Shown here: positions 17,823-25,612 of the stretch, in pieces | Position numbering within the stretch: the first letter of the stretch is position 1 | How the letters are laid out: each line of letters opens with the position of its first letter | NCBI GenBank assembly: GCA_946411205.1 | Contig: CAMKDG010000024.1 | Span: 1-36,929 of the forward strand | Length of the DNA: 36,929 nt | Reading direction: 5' to 3' | From: an uncultured Desulfotomaculum sp. | GTDB taxonomy: Bacteria > Bacillota > Desulfotomaculia > Desulfotomaculales > Desulfotomaculaceae | The notes under the pieces: generated by a model | Told to the model about the DNA's origin: nothing | Databases searched by the model: none | The model's input: only the letters and a program-made list of their open reading frames with translations | Made by a program: the position numbers and the translations under genes

Positions 17823-17853
17823 ACTATACAGATTTACGTAACGTCAATGTCAA
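17823..17853 (-). promoter_or_regulatory. MerR-type promoter with central operator
   Basis: Minus strand: -35 TTGACA (17853-17848), 19-bp spacer, -10 TATAGT (17828-17823). A dyad TTGACGT-T-ACGTAAA (17847-17833) lies inside the spacer. The over-long spacer with a dyad between the boxes is the classic MerR-activated layout. Confidence 0.85.
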
Positions 17854-17864
17854 TAGTATTTCCA

Positions 17865-17902
17865 CAAAAAATTACCCACCCCCGGTTTTAAGGGATGGGT
17901 AA
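17865..17902 (-). terminator. Terminator after SLH gene
   Basis: Minus strand ATTACCCATCCC / GGGGTGGGTAAT with an 8-9-base loop followed by TTTTTT, 13 bases after the SLH stop. Confidence 0.8.
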
Positions 17903-17914
17903 TGGGTTAATCGT

Positions 17915-18859
17915 TTATTCCAGCACTCTGATGGCTTTAGCGGTTCCTTGGATCGGATAGGATTCTGCTACGGGGCCTGTAAGTTCCACTTCCACCTTGG
18001 TTCCTTCTTTTAGATCTGACAGGGAAATCTCAGTGTCACCCTTCATCAATGAGGTATCCTCAGTAATTTTTACAATGGCTTGATCATACGTAGTATCTTC
18101 TTCAAGTTGGCCTTCTACGCGAAGACCGGTTGTTTCTTGCTTGTCATTGGTGATGATTTCCGTTATTTCTCCCCGAACATCGGATTTTTGTTCAGAGGCC
18201 GGTGTCTCACGCAGCGGGATAGCGTGTTGCAAGGTGTTAAGGGTTCTATTCAAGATAACCGCCAACTCTGCTCTGGTAATCGGGTCATGGGGATAAAACT
18301 GTTGGGAGTCCTTACCCTTCATAATGCCCGTGTTAAAAATAAGGCTGATAGCATTTTGGTCTTCCTGGGATAGATTTTGGGTGTCAGCATAGACAGGCCA
18401 CATCAGAGTGGCGACAACCCCTAAACTCTTTGCCCTAAAGGAGTTATTAATCGCCTTGGCCATTTCCAATCTAGTCACCGGTTGGTCAGGGTTAAATTTA
18501 CGATTCTCTGTGGCAATGACGCCGTTTAAACCACATTTTAAGATAACATCACTATACCATTGTCCAGCTTGAATATCATCATAAAAATCCGTAGCGGTGG
18601 GAGCTTTGACAAATTTCAAGTTATCATAATTAAAATCAAAGATCCTGTCCAAAGAGGCGGCCAATTCGGCCCTAGTTACTTGTGTATTGGGGCTAAAGGT
18701 ATCATTACTGACACCCTTCAGGTAACCTTTTTGATAAATTGTTTCAATTTCAGTGGCGGCCCAGTGACCGGCTACGTCTGTAAAGGGAGTCTGAGCTAAA
18801 ACGGTAGTAGGAAACAACAGCAAAGCACTTAGCACGAACGGAAACAACTTTTTCTTCAT
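17915..18859 (-). CDS. S-layer homology (SLH) domain protein
   Basis: Secreted cell-wall-anchored protein, 314 residues. Signal peptide at residues 1-22 (ends VLAQ). Three SLH repeats follow: FTDVAGHWAATEIETIYQKGYLKGVSNDTFSPNTQVTRAELA (about 26-68), a second around DIQAGQWYSDVI...FNPDQPVTRLEMAKAI (about 95-137), and a third around YADTQNLSQEDQ...FYPHDPITRAELAVIL (about 156-205). The C-terminal ~95 residues form a small beta-rich domain (GEITEIITNDKQETTGLRVEG...GTKVEVELTGPV) resembling DUF3221-like folds. SLH domains bind secondary wall polymer. Monocistronic with its own terminator. Confidence 0.92.
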   Translation of the reverse strand: MKKKLFPFVLSALLLFPTTVLAQTPFTDVAGHWAATEIETIYQKGYLKGVSNDTFSPNTQVTRAELAASLDRIFDFNYDNLKFVKAPTATDFYDDIQAGQWYSDVILKCGLNGVIATENRKFNPDQPVTRLEMAKAINNSFRAKSLGVVATLMWPVYADTQNLSQEDQNAISLIFNTGIMKGKDSQQFYPHDPITRAELAVILNRTLNTLQHAIPLRETPASEQKSDVRGEITEIITNDKQETTGLRVEGQLEEDTTYDQAIVKITEDTSLMKGDTEISLSDLKEGTKVEVELTGPVAESYPIQGTAKAIRVLE

Positions 18860-19001
18860 CTAGATCCTCTCCTTGACGTCTATATTGTTAGCTACTTAAT
18901 AGACGCGTGGTTCATCAAGAATGTAACAGTGAACTGACGAAGGGATAACGGTCCTGCAAAGAGATAACAATAAGAACATCAAGGGCTAGGGAGGACAGCA
19001 G

Positions 19002-19373
19002 ATGATTACTAAGCTTTTACACGTATCTGTACCAGTGGGCGATTACGACGAGGCTCTAAAATGGTATACAGAAAAATTAGGTTTGGAAGTACGTAAAGAC
19101 AATACATTTGGTGAGGGTTTTCGTTTTCTAACTGTGGGTGCCAAACAGCAGCCGGAGCTTGAGATTGTCCTGGTTAAAAATCAACCGGGCGTCATAGAGG
19201 TTGGTAAGGTCTCTGCGTGGGTTTTCGGCACAGACAATTGCCGTCAGGAGGTAGTAACATTAAAGGCGCGGGGCGTGCAGATTTTAAGCGAACCAGAGGA
19301 AGTGCCCTGGGGAATACAGGCTGCCTTTGCTGACCCGTATGGCAATACCTTTGTACTGGTGGAAGCAAAATAA
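19002..19373 (+). CDS. VOC-family (glyoxalase-like) protein
   Basis: Vicinal oxygen chelate protein, 123 residues, two beta-alpha-beta-beta-beta modules: LLHVSVPVGDYDEALKWYTEKLGLEVRKD and the second ending EEVPWGIQAAFADPYGNTFVLVE. The metal-site residues (His7, Glu in ELEIV, terminal Glu in LVE) are consistent with the family, but the substrate is unknown. GGGAGG ribosome site 10 bases upstream. Single gene followed by two hairpin terminators. Confidence 0.9.
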   Translation: MITKLLHVSVPVGDYDEALKWYTEKLGLEVRKDNTFGEGFRFLTVGAKQQPELEIVLVKNQPGVIEVGKVSAWVFGTDNCRQEVVTLKARGVQILSEPEEVPWGIQAAFADPYGNTFVLVEAK

Positions 19374-19376
19374 AGT

Positions 19377-19424
19377 AAAACCTTGGCAATGACCGATTGC
19401 TGCAGCAGCCAGAGCTAAGGTTTT
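19377..19424 (+). terminator. Terminator after VOC gene
   Basis: AAAACCTTGGC / GCTAAGGTTTT with a long loop, ending in T4, 3 bases after the stop. Confidence 0.65.
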
Positions 19425-19435
19425 GTGAACGAAAA

Positions 19436-19480
19436 GTTAACCCCCAAGCGACAGTTTTAATCGCTTAGGGGTTAACTTTT
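19436..19480. terminator. Bidirectional terminator between VOC and tupA
   Basis: GTTAACCCCcAAGCGA / TCGCTTaGGGGTTAAC with a 9-base loop, T4 on both strands. It abuts the tupA stop on the minus strand. Confidence 0.8.
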
Positions 19481-20366
19481 ATAGTTTTTTGCCTACCTCA
19501 GAATTGGGGAAGAAAAGGGGTTCGCCATATTGGGCTGTACCGAATTCTTTAATGAGGGTTTGTCCTTCTTGGCCCGTGGCGAATTCAACAAACTTCATTA
19601 CTAAATCATGTTTAACAGTAGGGAATTTCTCGGGATTTACAGGAATAAGACTAATGTAATTTAGCAGGCTTTCATCTTTTTCTACTAACACCTGTAGTTT
19701 CAGGTCCTTTTTAAGGGTTAGATAGGTGGCTCTGTCCATCATTGTGTAGGCGTTTTGCTCATCGGTATATTTTAGGGTAGGGGCATTGCCTTCAGCACCC
19801 TTGGCAAATTTTATGTACCAATTACCCGCTGGTTTTATGCCAGCAGCTTGCCAGAGTTCTTTCTCCTTGACATGGGTTCCGGAGTTGTCTCCCCGGGTAA
19901 CAAAGGGAGCTTGGGTTTTTGCTATTTTCTGTAGTGCTTCATTGACATTCTTTAAACCTTTAATTTGAGCAGGGTCCTCAGCCGGTCCCATAATGACAAA
20001 GTCGTTATACATTAAATCAATACGCTTAGTGCCATATCCCTCAGAGACAAATTTTTCTTCCAGAGCCTTAGCATGTACCATCACCAGATCAACACTGCCG
20101 GATTGGCCAATTTTTAAAGCCTCTCCGGTGCCTGCGCCAACGTGACGTACATTAATACCCGTTTTCTTTGCGAAAGCATCTTCTAAAGCGGCAACAATAC
20201 CAGCATCAATGGGACCGATGGTAGAGGCCATGAGAATTTGTTCGGTTGCTTTGGCAGATGTTTTAGGAGCCTCTTCCTTAGCGGGTTGGCTGCTACAGCC
20301 AACGAAAGAGAAAAGTAGTGTGAGGGAAACAACGGTACCGAATAACCTTACAATGTTCCTTTTCAA
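19479..20366 (-). CDS. tupA: Tungstate-binding lipoprotein TupA-like
   Basis: Substrate-binding protein of a TupABC-type tungstate ABC importer, 295 residues. Lipobox FVGC at Cys24. Diagnostic TupA stretches: VRHVGAGTGEALKIGQSGSVDLVMVHAKALEEKFVSEGYGTKRIDLMYNDFVIMGPAEDPA, then FVTRGDNSGTHVKEKELWQAAGI and YTMMDRATYL. The first oxyanion loop, usually a TTTS-like stretch, reads ASTIGPIDAG here, so ligand preference could differ. TTG start with AAGGAGG upstream. No permease or ATPase gene is adjacent. Expression is predicted to depend on the Moco riboswitch and terminator in its leader. Confidence 0.88.
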   Translation of the reverse strand: MKRNIVRLFGTVVSLTLLFSFVGCSSQPAKEEAPKTSAKATEQILMASTIGPIDAGIVAALEDAFAKKTGINVRHVGAGTGEALKIGQSGSVDLVMVHAKALEEKFVSEGYGTKRIDLMYNDFVIMGPAEDPAQIKGLKNVNEALQKIAKTQAPFVTRGDNSGTHVKEKELWQAAGIKPAGNWYIKFAKGAEGNAPTLKYTDEQNAYTMMDRATYLTLKKDLKLQVLVEKDESLLNYISLIPVNPEKFPTVKHDLVMKFVEFATGQEGQTLIKEFGTAQYGEPLFFPNSEVGKKL

Positions 20367-20442
20367 AGTGGTAACCTCCTTGTTTTTCCAATAATAGGGA
20401 CTTTGCTTGTTAGCTTGTTTTCACCCCCTAAAGAAAAATAAA

Positions 20443-20482
20443 AACCGTGTACTGTGCCAATAAAAAAGAAAAGTACACGGTT
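20443..20482 (-). terminator. Attenuator terminator of tupA leader
   Basis: Minus strand AACCGTGTAC / GTACACGGTT with about 20 bases between, then TTTTATTTTT. Located just after the Moco riboswitch and about 75 bases before the tupA start. Confidence 0.85.
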
Positions 20483-20484
20483 AA

Positions 20485-20597
20485 GGTAACCGTCTGTTCT
20501 CCTTTCCGCACCGGGAGGCTGGTCCGTTTCCAGACAAACCCTAGGGCTTACGCACCATGATAGTAACTAGCGAAGGTTCGTAAGCTCGGAGTACCTT
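20485..20597 (-). ncRNA. Moco riboswitch upstream of tupA
   Basis: The minus strand carries the Moco RNA core: CTCCGAGC at the 5' side, then CCCTAGGGTTTGTCTGGAAAC, GCCTCCC and GCGGAAAGGAG. P1 pairs CTCC with GGAG and extends through AAGGTA / TTACCTT. P2 is a perfect GCTTACG / CGTAAGC. Known class: the Moco motif senses molybdenum or tungsten cofactor. The following terminator implies control of tupA transcription by cofactor level. Confidence 0.93.
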
Positions 20598-20856
20598 ATG
20601 GTATTTTAAAATAATAGAATATTCTTACGTTTTATTTATTTCGTTTAGAAAATGGAAATTCCTTCATTGATTTACTGGGATTTCGGAAGGGATATTAAAG
20701 TTGACTAGAGAATAGTACATTCAAATCTATAATAAATAACGTAACTATGTTATTTGTCTAACATTATATCTTTTTGGAACAGTCAAACAAAAACAATCCC
20801 AAAATAGAACATTTATTAATAAGAATTCATGGTAAATTGGTTTAATTAAGAACATT
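20598..20856. other. AT-rich divergent regulatory spacer
   Basis: About 260 bases between the leftward tupA leader and the rightward 107-aa gene leader, without a credible gene. It holds a dyad AAATAAC-N8-GTTATTT (20734-20755). The 10-mer ATAACGTAAC occurs here (20736-20745) and again at 20881-20890, overlapping the -10 box of the rightward promoter. Confidence 0.5.
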
Positions 20857-20885
20857 TTGAATTGGTACGAATTTTGCTATATAAC
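20857..20885 (+). promoter_or_regulatory. Promoter of 107-aa gene leader
   Basis: TTGAAT (20857-20862), 17-bp spacer, TATAAC (20880-20885). The predicted start near 20891 is a few bases before the riboswitch begins. Confidence 0.6.
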
Positions 20886-20897
20886 GTAACAACATGT

Positions 20898-20990
20898 CTT
20901 TCGAGCTATTTTGATCTAAAGCCTTGGCTATGATCGACTGGCTGATAGGGTTTACCGAGGAAATTGGTTGACCTCTCCTGTGGGAAGGAG
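20898..20990 (+). ncRNA. Variant Moco/Wco-type riboswitch
   Basis: Divergent copy of the Moco motif: CTTTCGAGC replaces CTCCGAGC, then GGCTGATAGGGTTTACCGAGGAAA, ACCTCTCC and TGTGGGAAGGAG. P1 can still form with G-U pairs (CUUU/GGAG). The internal arm differs from the other copies, with stems TTGATC / GATCGA and AGCC / GGCT. It could be a ligand variant or a decayed copy. Confidence 0.75.
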
Positions 20991-21006
20991 CACAGCTTGG
21001 CTTAGT

Positions 21007-21055
21007 GGCCAGACCTGCTGCTTTTCGGAGATCTGGTTGTTCGTTTTTCTAGCAA
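21007..21055 (+). terminator. Terminator after variant riboswitch
   Basis: CCAGACC / GGAGATCTGG, one bulge, followed by TTGTTCGTTTTTC. Spacing after the riboswitch suits attenuation of the 107-aa gene. Confidence 0.55.
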
Positions 21056-21083
21056 AGCTATTTTAGATCGTGGAGGTTTGACA

Positions 21084-21407
21084 ATGCAAGAGATGATGGC
21101 AATCGTACATAAAAGCCTCGGGGGCGTTGCGTTAAAATCGCTTACTGATGAGCAAAAAGTGAAACTAAAAAATAACTACAATTGCAAACTTTACTTATTT
21201 GATTATGGCCTTAACGCCAGCGGTGATTTGGTAATACATACAACCAGAGGTAATTATACTAATTTGCTTTATTACATGGGTTTTGATCCTGCTAAAAGCG
21301 ACTCGATCAAGCTAAAGATAGAAGTAGCAGATGATGTGGTTGTTATCTATAACATGGAAAATGAAAGAGTTACCGGTTTGGCAGAGAAATTAGGTCTGGT
21401 TGGCTGA
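21084..21407 (+). CDS. Hypothetical 107-aa protein in Moco-controlled unit
   Basis: Unrecognised cytoplasmic protein, 107 residues from the ATG at 21084 with GGAGG 8 bases upstream. Sequence features: a helical start MQEMMAIVHKSLGG, a short helical segment EQKVKLKNNYN, then alternating strands LYLFDYGLNASGDLVIHTTRGNYTNLLYYMGFD and IKLKIEVADDVVVIYNMENERVTGLAEKLGL. No cysteine motif except one Cys, no signal peptide, no membrane helix. It sits alone between the variant Moco riboswitch and the Moco riboswitch of the MoeA-like gene, so a role in molybdenum or tungsten cofactor handling is inferred from position only. Confidence 0.75.
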   Translation: MQEMMAIVHKSLGGVALKSLTDEQKVKLKNNYNCKLYLFDYGLNASGDLVIHTTRGNYTNLLYYMGFDPAKSDSIKLKIEVADDVVVIYNMENERVTGLAEKLGLVG

Positions 21408-21450
21408 CGGATTTTAGTGAATGGTTAAGCGTTCTTAAACTTAAAATCAA

Positions 21451-21543
21451 CTCCGAGCCTGTGGTAGGTCTAAGGCAACTGCTAAGGTACCCAGGCCGTT
21501 AGGGTTTAATGGGAAACCACTAAGCCTCCCCTGTGGAAAGGAG
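21451..21543 (+). ncRNA. Moco riboswitch upstream of MoeA-like/aldehyde oxidoreductase unit
   Basis: Near-consensus Moco motif: CTCCGAGCC, GGCCGTTAGGGTTT, TGGGAAAC, AGCCTCCC and GTGGAAAGGAG. P1 CTCC/GGAG and P2 GCCTG-GG / CC-CAGGC are visible. A terminator follows within 30 bases. It should adjust expression of the MoeA-like protein and the Mop-type enzyme to cofactor supply. Confidence 0.95.
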
Positions 21544-21568
21544 TACAGTTTTAACCTTGGATGGTAGA

Positions 21569-21612
21569 ACCAGGGTGCTGTTGAGCCTTCGACAGCACCC
21601 TGGTTTTTTATT
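21569..21612 (+). terminator. Attenuator terminator of MoeA-like leader
   Basis: AACCAGGGTGCTGT / ACAGCACCCTGGTT with a 12-base loop, then TTTTTATTT. Perfect 14-bp stem. Confidence 0.92.
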
Positions 21613-21616
21613 TGCA

Positions 21617-21728
21617 GGTCAGAAAGGATAGCTTTCCGGCATGCATAAGGGCAAACTAGGTTTCCGCCAGCATCTGAAGATTTAGCATATCCTGAGGGCA
21701 TAAAAAGTAACAAGCCAAGTTTTTCTAC
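21617..21728 (+). promoter_or_regulatory. Repeated structured leader element, copy A
   Basis: Conserved leader lying between the terminator and the MoeA-like gene. It contains an imperfect upstream stem ending CTTTCCGGCATGC, then ATAAGGGCAAACTAGGTTT, a hairpin GCCAG-CATC-TGAA-GAT-TTAGC, TATCC-TGA-GGGCATAA, and the closing arm AAGCC-A-AGTTTTT. The outer arms pair AAACT/AGTTT and GGTTT/AAGCC. Shares its pattern with copies at 25613, 35630 and 36143. I do not recognise it as a named RNA class. Confidence 0.7.
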
Positions 21729-21748
21729 TATAAAGAGGGGGATAGGTT

Positions 21749-22774
21749 ATGAAAATAGTGCCGGTTCAAGAGGCGGTGGGCATGGTTCTCTGTCACGATA
21801 TTACCCAGATTATTCCGGGAGAATTTAAAGGGAGGGCATTTAAAAAGGGCCATGTGGTGAGGCAGGAAGATATCCCCAAATTACTAGATATCGGTAAGCA
21901 AAATCTGTATGTATGGGAAGTGAATAAGGACCTGCTGCATGAGGATGAGGCGGCCATTAGAATTGCCAGCAGTGCTGCTGGTAGCGGCATCACCCTTACG
22001 GAGCCCAAGGAAGGGAAAGTCAATCTGATTGCCAACTATTCGGGACTTCTTAAGGTGAACACAGAAGTACTTTATAGTATTAACGAGATGGAAGAAGTCA
22101 TGTTTGCCACCTTACATACCAATCAGATCGTTAATCAAAATAAGGCAGTGGCGGGCACGAGAATTATTCCACTGGTAATTAATGCCAATAAGATTCAGAA
22201 CATTGAAAAAATATGTCGAAATAACTACCCACTGGTGGAGGTTAAACCCTTTCAAGCGAAACGAGTCGGTATTGTCACCACGGGTAGTGAAGTATACCAT
22301 GGGCGCATTCAAGATAAATTTGGGCCGGTGGTAACCAGAAAGATAGAAGCCTTGGGAAGTACGGTTTTCAGACAGATTTTTGTGTCTGACAGTATAGAGA
22401 TGATTGTCGATGCCATCAATCAATTATTGCGAGAGGGGGCTGAGCTGATTACAGTTACCGGCGGGATGTCTGTGGACCCGGATGATGTAACTCCGGCCGG
22501 CATCAGGGCTGCTGGTGGACGTATTGTTACCTACGGGGCACCTACTTTACCAGGGGCAATGTTTATGGTGGCCTATCTCGGCAAGGTGCCGGTGCTGGGA
22601 TTACCTGGTTGTGTCATGTATAGTCGCAGTAGTATTTTCGATTTGGTGGTGCCTCGCATTATGGCGGGGGAAGAAATTACCCGCAGGGACATTGTTGCCC
22701 TAGGTCATGGAGGTCTTTGTGTTAACTGCCCGGAGTGTCGATATCCGGATTGTGGTTTTGGTAAAGGGTTTTAG
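21749..22774 (+). CDS. MoeA-like molybdopterin-binding protein
   Basis: 341-residue protein with a MoCF/MoaB-like molybdopterin-binding domain in its C-terminal half: RVGIVTTGSEVYHGRIQDKFGPVV, the TVTGGMSVDPDDVTPAGI loop (GGMS, DD) and LPGCVMYSRSSIFDLVVPRI. The N-terminal half resembles the short MoeA-like linker proteins beside Mo hydroxylases. The tail carries a Cys cluster, CVNCPECRYPDCGFGKGF, that could hold metal or an Fe-S cluster. Probably loads or modifies Moco for the aldehyde oxidoreductase, whose gene starts 52 bases downstream. Controlled by a Moco riboswitch plus leader element A. Confidence 0.9.
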   Translation: MKIVPVQEAVGMVLCHDITQIIPGEFKGRAFKKGHVVRQEDIPKLLDIGKQNLYVWEVNKDLLHEDEAAIRIASSAAGSGITLTEPKEGKVNLIANYSGLLKVNTEVLYSINEMEEVMFATLHTNQIVNQNKAVAGTRIIPLVINANKIQNIEKICRNNYPLVEVKPFQAKRVGIVTTGSEVYHGRIQDKFGPVVTRKIEALGSTVFRQIFVSDSIEMIVDAINQLLREGAELITVTGGMSVDPDDVTPAGIRAAGGRIVTYGAPTLPGAMFMVAYLGKVPVLGLPGCVMYSRSSIFDLVVPRIMAGEEITRRDIVALGHGGLCVNCPECRYPDCGFGKGF

Positions 22775-22825
22775 CGAATTTTAGGGTCTGAGGCCTTAAA
22801 TAAAATAAAGAAGGAGTGTAGGAAA

Positions 22826-25603
22826 TTGATTAAAAAGAAGCTCAATATCAACGGCAGCAATACCGTGTTGATTACCGACCCGGAAGCTTTGTTGGTAGAT
22901 GTGCTGCGCGGGCAACTGCATCTGACCGGTACCAAGGTTGGTTGTGGTAAGGCCCAGTGCGGTGCTTGCTCGGTGATTCTCAATGGGAAAGTAGTTTTAT
23001 CCTGCGCCACCAAGATGAAGCGTCTGCCTGATGAATCCATTATTACCACCATTGAGGGCATTGGTACCCCCACCAACCTGCATGCTTTGCAGTTGGCTTG
23101 GGTTAAATATGGCGCTGCCCAGTGTGGTTTTTGTTCGCCGGGCTTTATTGTCTCCTCGAAGGCTCTGTTGGATGAAAACGGTAGTCCCACCCGGGAAGAG
23201 GTTCGGGATTGGTTCCAGAAACATAATAACGTTTGCCGTTGCACCGGTTACAAACCTCTGGTAGATGCTGTTATGGCTGCGGCTCAACTGATGCGTGGTG
23301 AAATCTCTGTAGAGGACCTAGGCTTTAAGATGCCCGCCGACGGTAAGATTTTGGGCACCGATTATCCCCGTCCTTCCGCAGTGGGCAAGGTTACCGGTAC
23401 CATCGAGTATGGTGCTGACTTTGGTCTGGAGATGCCCGCCGGTACTCTGCAACTGAAACTGGTACAAGCGCAGGTCTCCCACGCTAAAATTCTGTCCATT
23501 GATATCAGTGAAGCAGAAAAAATGCCCGGTGTTTATAAAGTGGTGACCCATAAGGATATTAAAGGTAAAAACCGGATCAACGGCCTGAACTTCCCCAGCA
23601 ACAAAGGGGATAGCTATGACCGCCCGATCCTATGCGATGAAAAGGTGTTCCAGTTTGGTGACGCCATCGCCATTGTTTGCGCTGATACCGAAGCAAATGC
23701 CCAGGCTGCTGTGGAGAAGGTTAAAGTGGAACTGGAAGTGCTGCCGGCTTACATGGGTGCTCCTGCTGCTATGGAACCGGATGCTATCGAGATCCATCCT
23801 GGCACTCCTAACGTTTACTATAAGCAACCCATTGAAAAGGGTGAAGATACTGCACCGCTGATGGAAAAAGCCGATGTTGTGGTAGCCATGGAAGACTTAT
23901 TCGTAGGTCGTCAACCTCACCTGCCCATCGAGCCGGACGTGGCTGCTGCCTATTATGATAGCAACGGCAACCTGCAAATCTTATCCAAGAGCATCGGTCT
24001 GGATCTGCATGCCCTGATGATTGGGGAAGGGATTGGTATGGAAGCAGGTAAAAACTTGTTCCTCTCCCAGTTCCCCGGCGTGGGCGGCACCTTTGGCTTT
24101 AAATTCAGTCCCACCAATGAAGCTTTGGTGGGTGCAGCTTGCATGGCCACCGGTAAGCCCGTATTCTTAAACTTCAACTATTACCAGCAAATTACCTACA
24201 CCGGCAAACGGTCTCCCTTCTTTGTGGATCTGAAGTACGGTGCTAATAAGGATGGCAAAATTATCGCCATGGAAAGCAACTGGGCAGTGGATCACGGTCC
24301 TTACTCCGAGTTTGGCGATCTTCTGACCCTCCGGGGCGCCCAGTTCATCGGTGCCGGTTATGGCATTCCTAACATCCGTGGCACCGGCTATACCGTGTGC
24401 ACCAACCACGGTTGGGGTTCTGCTTTCCGGGCCTACGGCTCACCCCAGAGCTTCTTTGCCTCCGAAACTCTCATGGATGTCTTGGCCGAGAAATTGGGTA
24501 TGGACCCGCTGGAACTACGCTATATCAACGCGTACCGTCCCGGTACCACCAACCCCTCCGGTCACGAACCCGAAGTCTATTCAATGGAAGCTTTAATTGA
24601 TGCCATTCGTCCCAAGTATCAGGCGGCTTTGGAGAATGCCAAGAAGCTTTCTACCCCGGAGAAAAAGCGCGGTGTGGGTGTTTCTGTCGGGGCCTATGGT
24701 TGTGGTCTGGACGGCGTAGACGGCGCTGAGGTATGGGTAGAACTGCTGGCAGACGGCAGAATCCAGGTTAGCACCAACTGGCAAGATCATGGACAGGGTG
24801 CCGATATGGGACTGCTGGCTACCTCTCACGAAGCCCTGCGGCCAATGGGTATTAAGCCGGAACAAATTAAACTGGTTACCAACGACATGAACGTGGCTCC
24901 GGCCGGTGGACCCGCCGGTGGCAGCCGTTCTCAATTAGTAATTGGTAATGCGGCTGTCAACGGTTGCGAACAACTGGTGAAGGCTCTGCAGAAGGACGAT
25001 GGAACCTACATGTCCTATGATGAAGCGGTGGCTGGCAATATCCCGCTGAAGTATATCGGCCAGTGGAGCACGGCAGCCGATAATTGCACCGCTTGTGATG
25101 AGAAGGGTCAAGGCAAGCCCTTTGCCACTTATATGTATGGCGTTTTCCTCTCCGAAGTGGAAGTGGATACCAAGACTGGCAAGGTACAGGTAGTGAAGAT
25201 GACCTTAGCGGCGGATGTTGGGGAGGTCATTAACAAGACCGTACTGGATGGACAAATTTATGGTGGCTTAGCCCAGGGCATTGGCCTGGCACTGACCGAA
25301 GATTTCGAAGATCTCAAGAAACATACCACCATGCGTGCTTGTGGTATTCCCTACGCCAAGGATGTTCCAGACGATCTGGAGATCATCTATGTCAACCACA
25401 CCCGTAAGTTTGGTCCGCATGGCGCAACCGGCGTTGGTGAATTGCCCTTGACCGCTCCCCACGCTGCCATTGCTAACGCTATTTACAATGCTTGCGGCGT
25501 ACGGATTACCCAACTGCCGGCTTTACCGGAAAAAGTTTTGGCTGGCCTACAGGGTAAAGAAATTCCCGTTGTTAAGCGTCCTATTAAAAATCCTGCGTTC
25601 TAA
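22826..25603 (+). CDS. mop: Mop-type molybdenum aldehyde oxidoreductase
   Basis: Single-chain Mo hydroxylase of the xanthine oxidase family without an FAD domain, 925 residues (D. gigas Mop is about 907). Plant-type [2Fe-2S] cysteines C40, C45, C48 and C60, then the second cluster C100, C103, C137 and C139, the same numbers as I recall for D. gigas Mop. The Moco part starts near residue 175 (GKVTGTIEYGADFGLEMP). The active-site glutamate is Glu872 in GATGVGELPLT. TTG start with AAGGAG. Oxidises aldehydes to acids and passes electrons to ferredoxin- or flavodoxin-like partners. The codon bias looks strong, suggesting high expression. Confidence 0.95.
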   Translation: MIKKKLNINGSNTVLITDPEALLVDVLRGQLHLTGTKVGCGKAQCGACSVILNGKVVLSCATKMKRLPDESIITTIEGIGTPTNLHALQLAWVKYGAAQCGFCSPGFIVSSKALLDENGSPTREEVRDWFQKHNNVCRCTGYKPLVDAVMAAAQLMRGEISVEDLGFKMPADGKILGTDYPRPSAVGKVTGTIEYGADFGLEMPAGTLQLKLVQAQVSHAKILSIDISEAEKMPGVYKVVTHKDIKGKNRINGLNFPSNKGDSYDRPILCDEKVFQFGDAIAIVCADTEANAQAAVEKVKVELEVLPAYMGAPAAMEPDAIEIHPGTPNVYYKQPIEKGEDTAPLMEKADVVVAMEDLFVGRQPHLPIEPDVAAAYYDSNGNLQILSKSIGLDLHALMIGEGIGMEAGKNLFLSQFPGVGGTFGFKFSPTNEALVGAACMATGKPVFLNFNYYQQITYTGKRSPFFVDLKYGANKDGKIIAMESNWAVDHGPYSEFGDLLTLRGAQFIGAGYGIPNIRGTGYTVCTNHGWGSAFRAYGSPQSFFASETLMDVLAEKLGMDPLELRYINAYRPGTTNPSGHEPEVYSMEALIDAIRPKYQAALENAKKLSTPEKKRGVGVSVGAYGCGLDGVDGAEVWVELLADGRIQVSTNWQDHGQGADMGLLATSHEALRPMGIKPEQIKLVTNDMNVAPAGGPAGGSRSQLVIGNAAVNGCEQLVKALQKDDGTYMSYDEAVAGNIPLKYIGQWSTAADNCTACDEKGQGKPFATYMYGVFLSEVEVDTKTGKVQVVKMTLAADVGEVINKTVLDGQIYGGLAQGIGLALTEDFEDLKKHTTMRACGIPYAKDVPDDLEIIYVNHTRKFGPHGATGVGELPLTAPHAAIANAIYNACGVRITQLPALPEKVLAGLQGKEIPVVKRPIKNPAF

Positions 25604-25612
25604 AATAATTTG

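Noticed and set aside
20598-20856. Hidden small gene in the AT-rich tupA divergent spacer
   Set aside because: No ORF with a ribosome site and coding character; the content is better explained as regulatory DNA.
24593-24934. Minus-strand ORFs inside the aldehyde oxidoreductase and other long genes
   Set aside because: Shadows of strongly biased coding sequence; no ribosome sites or recognisable protein features.
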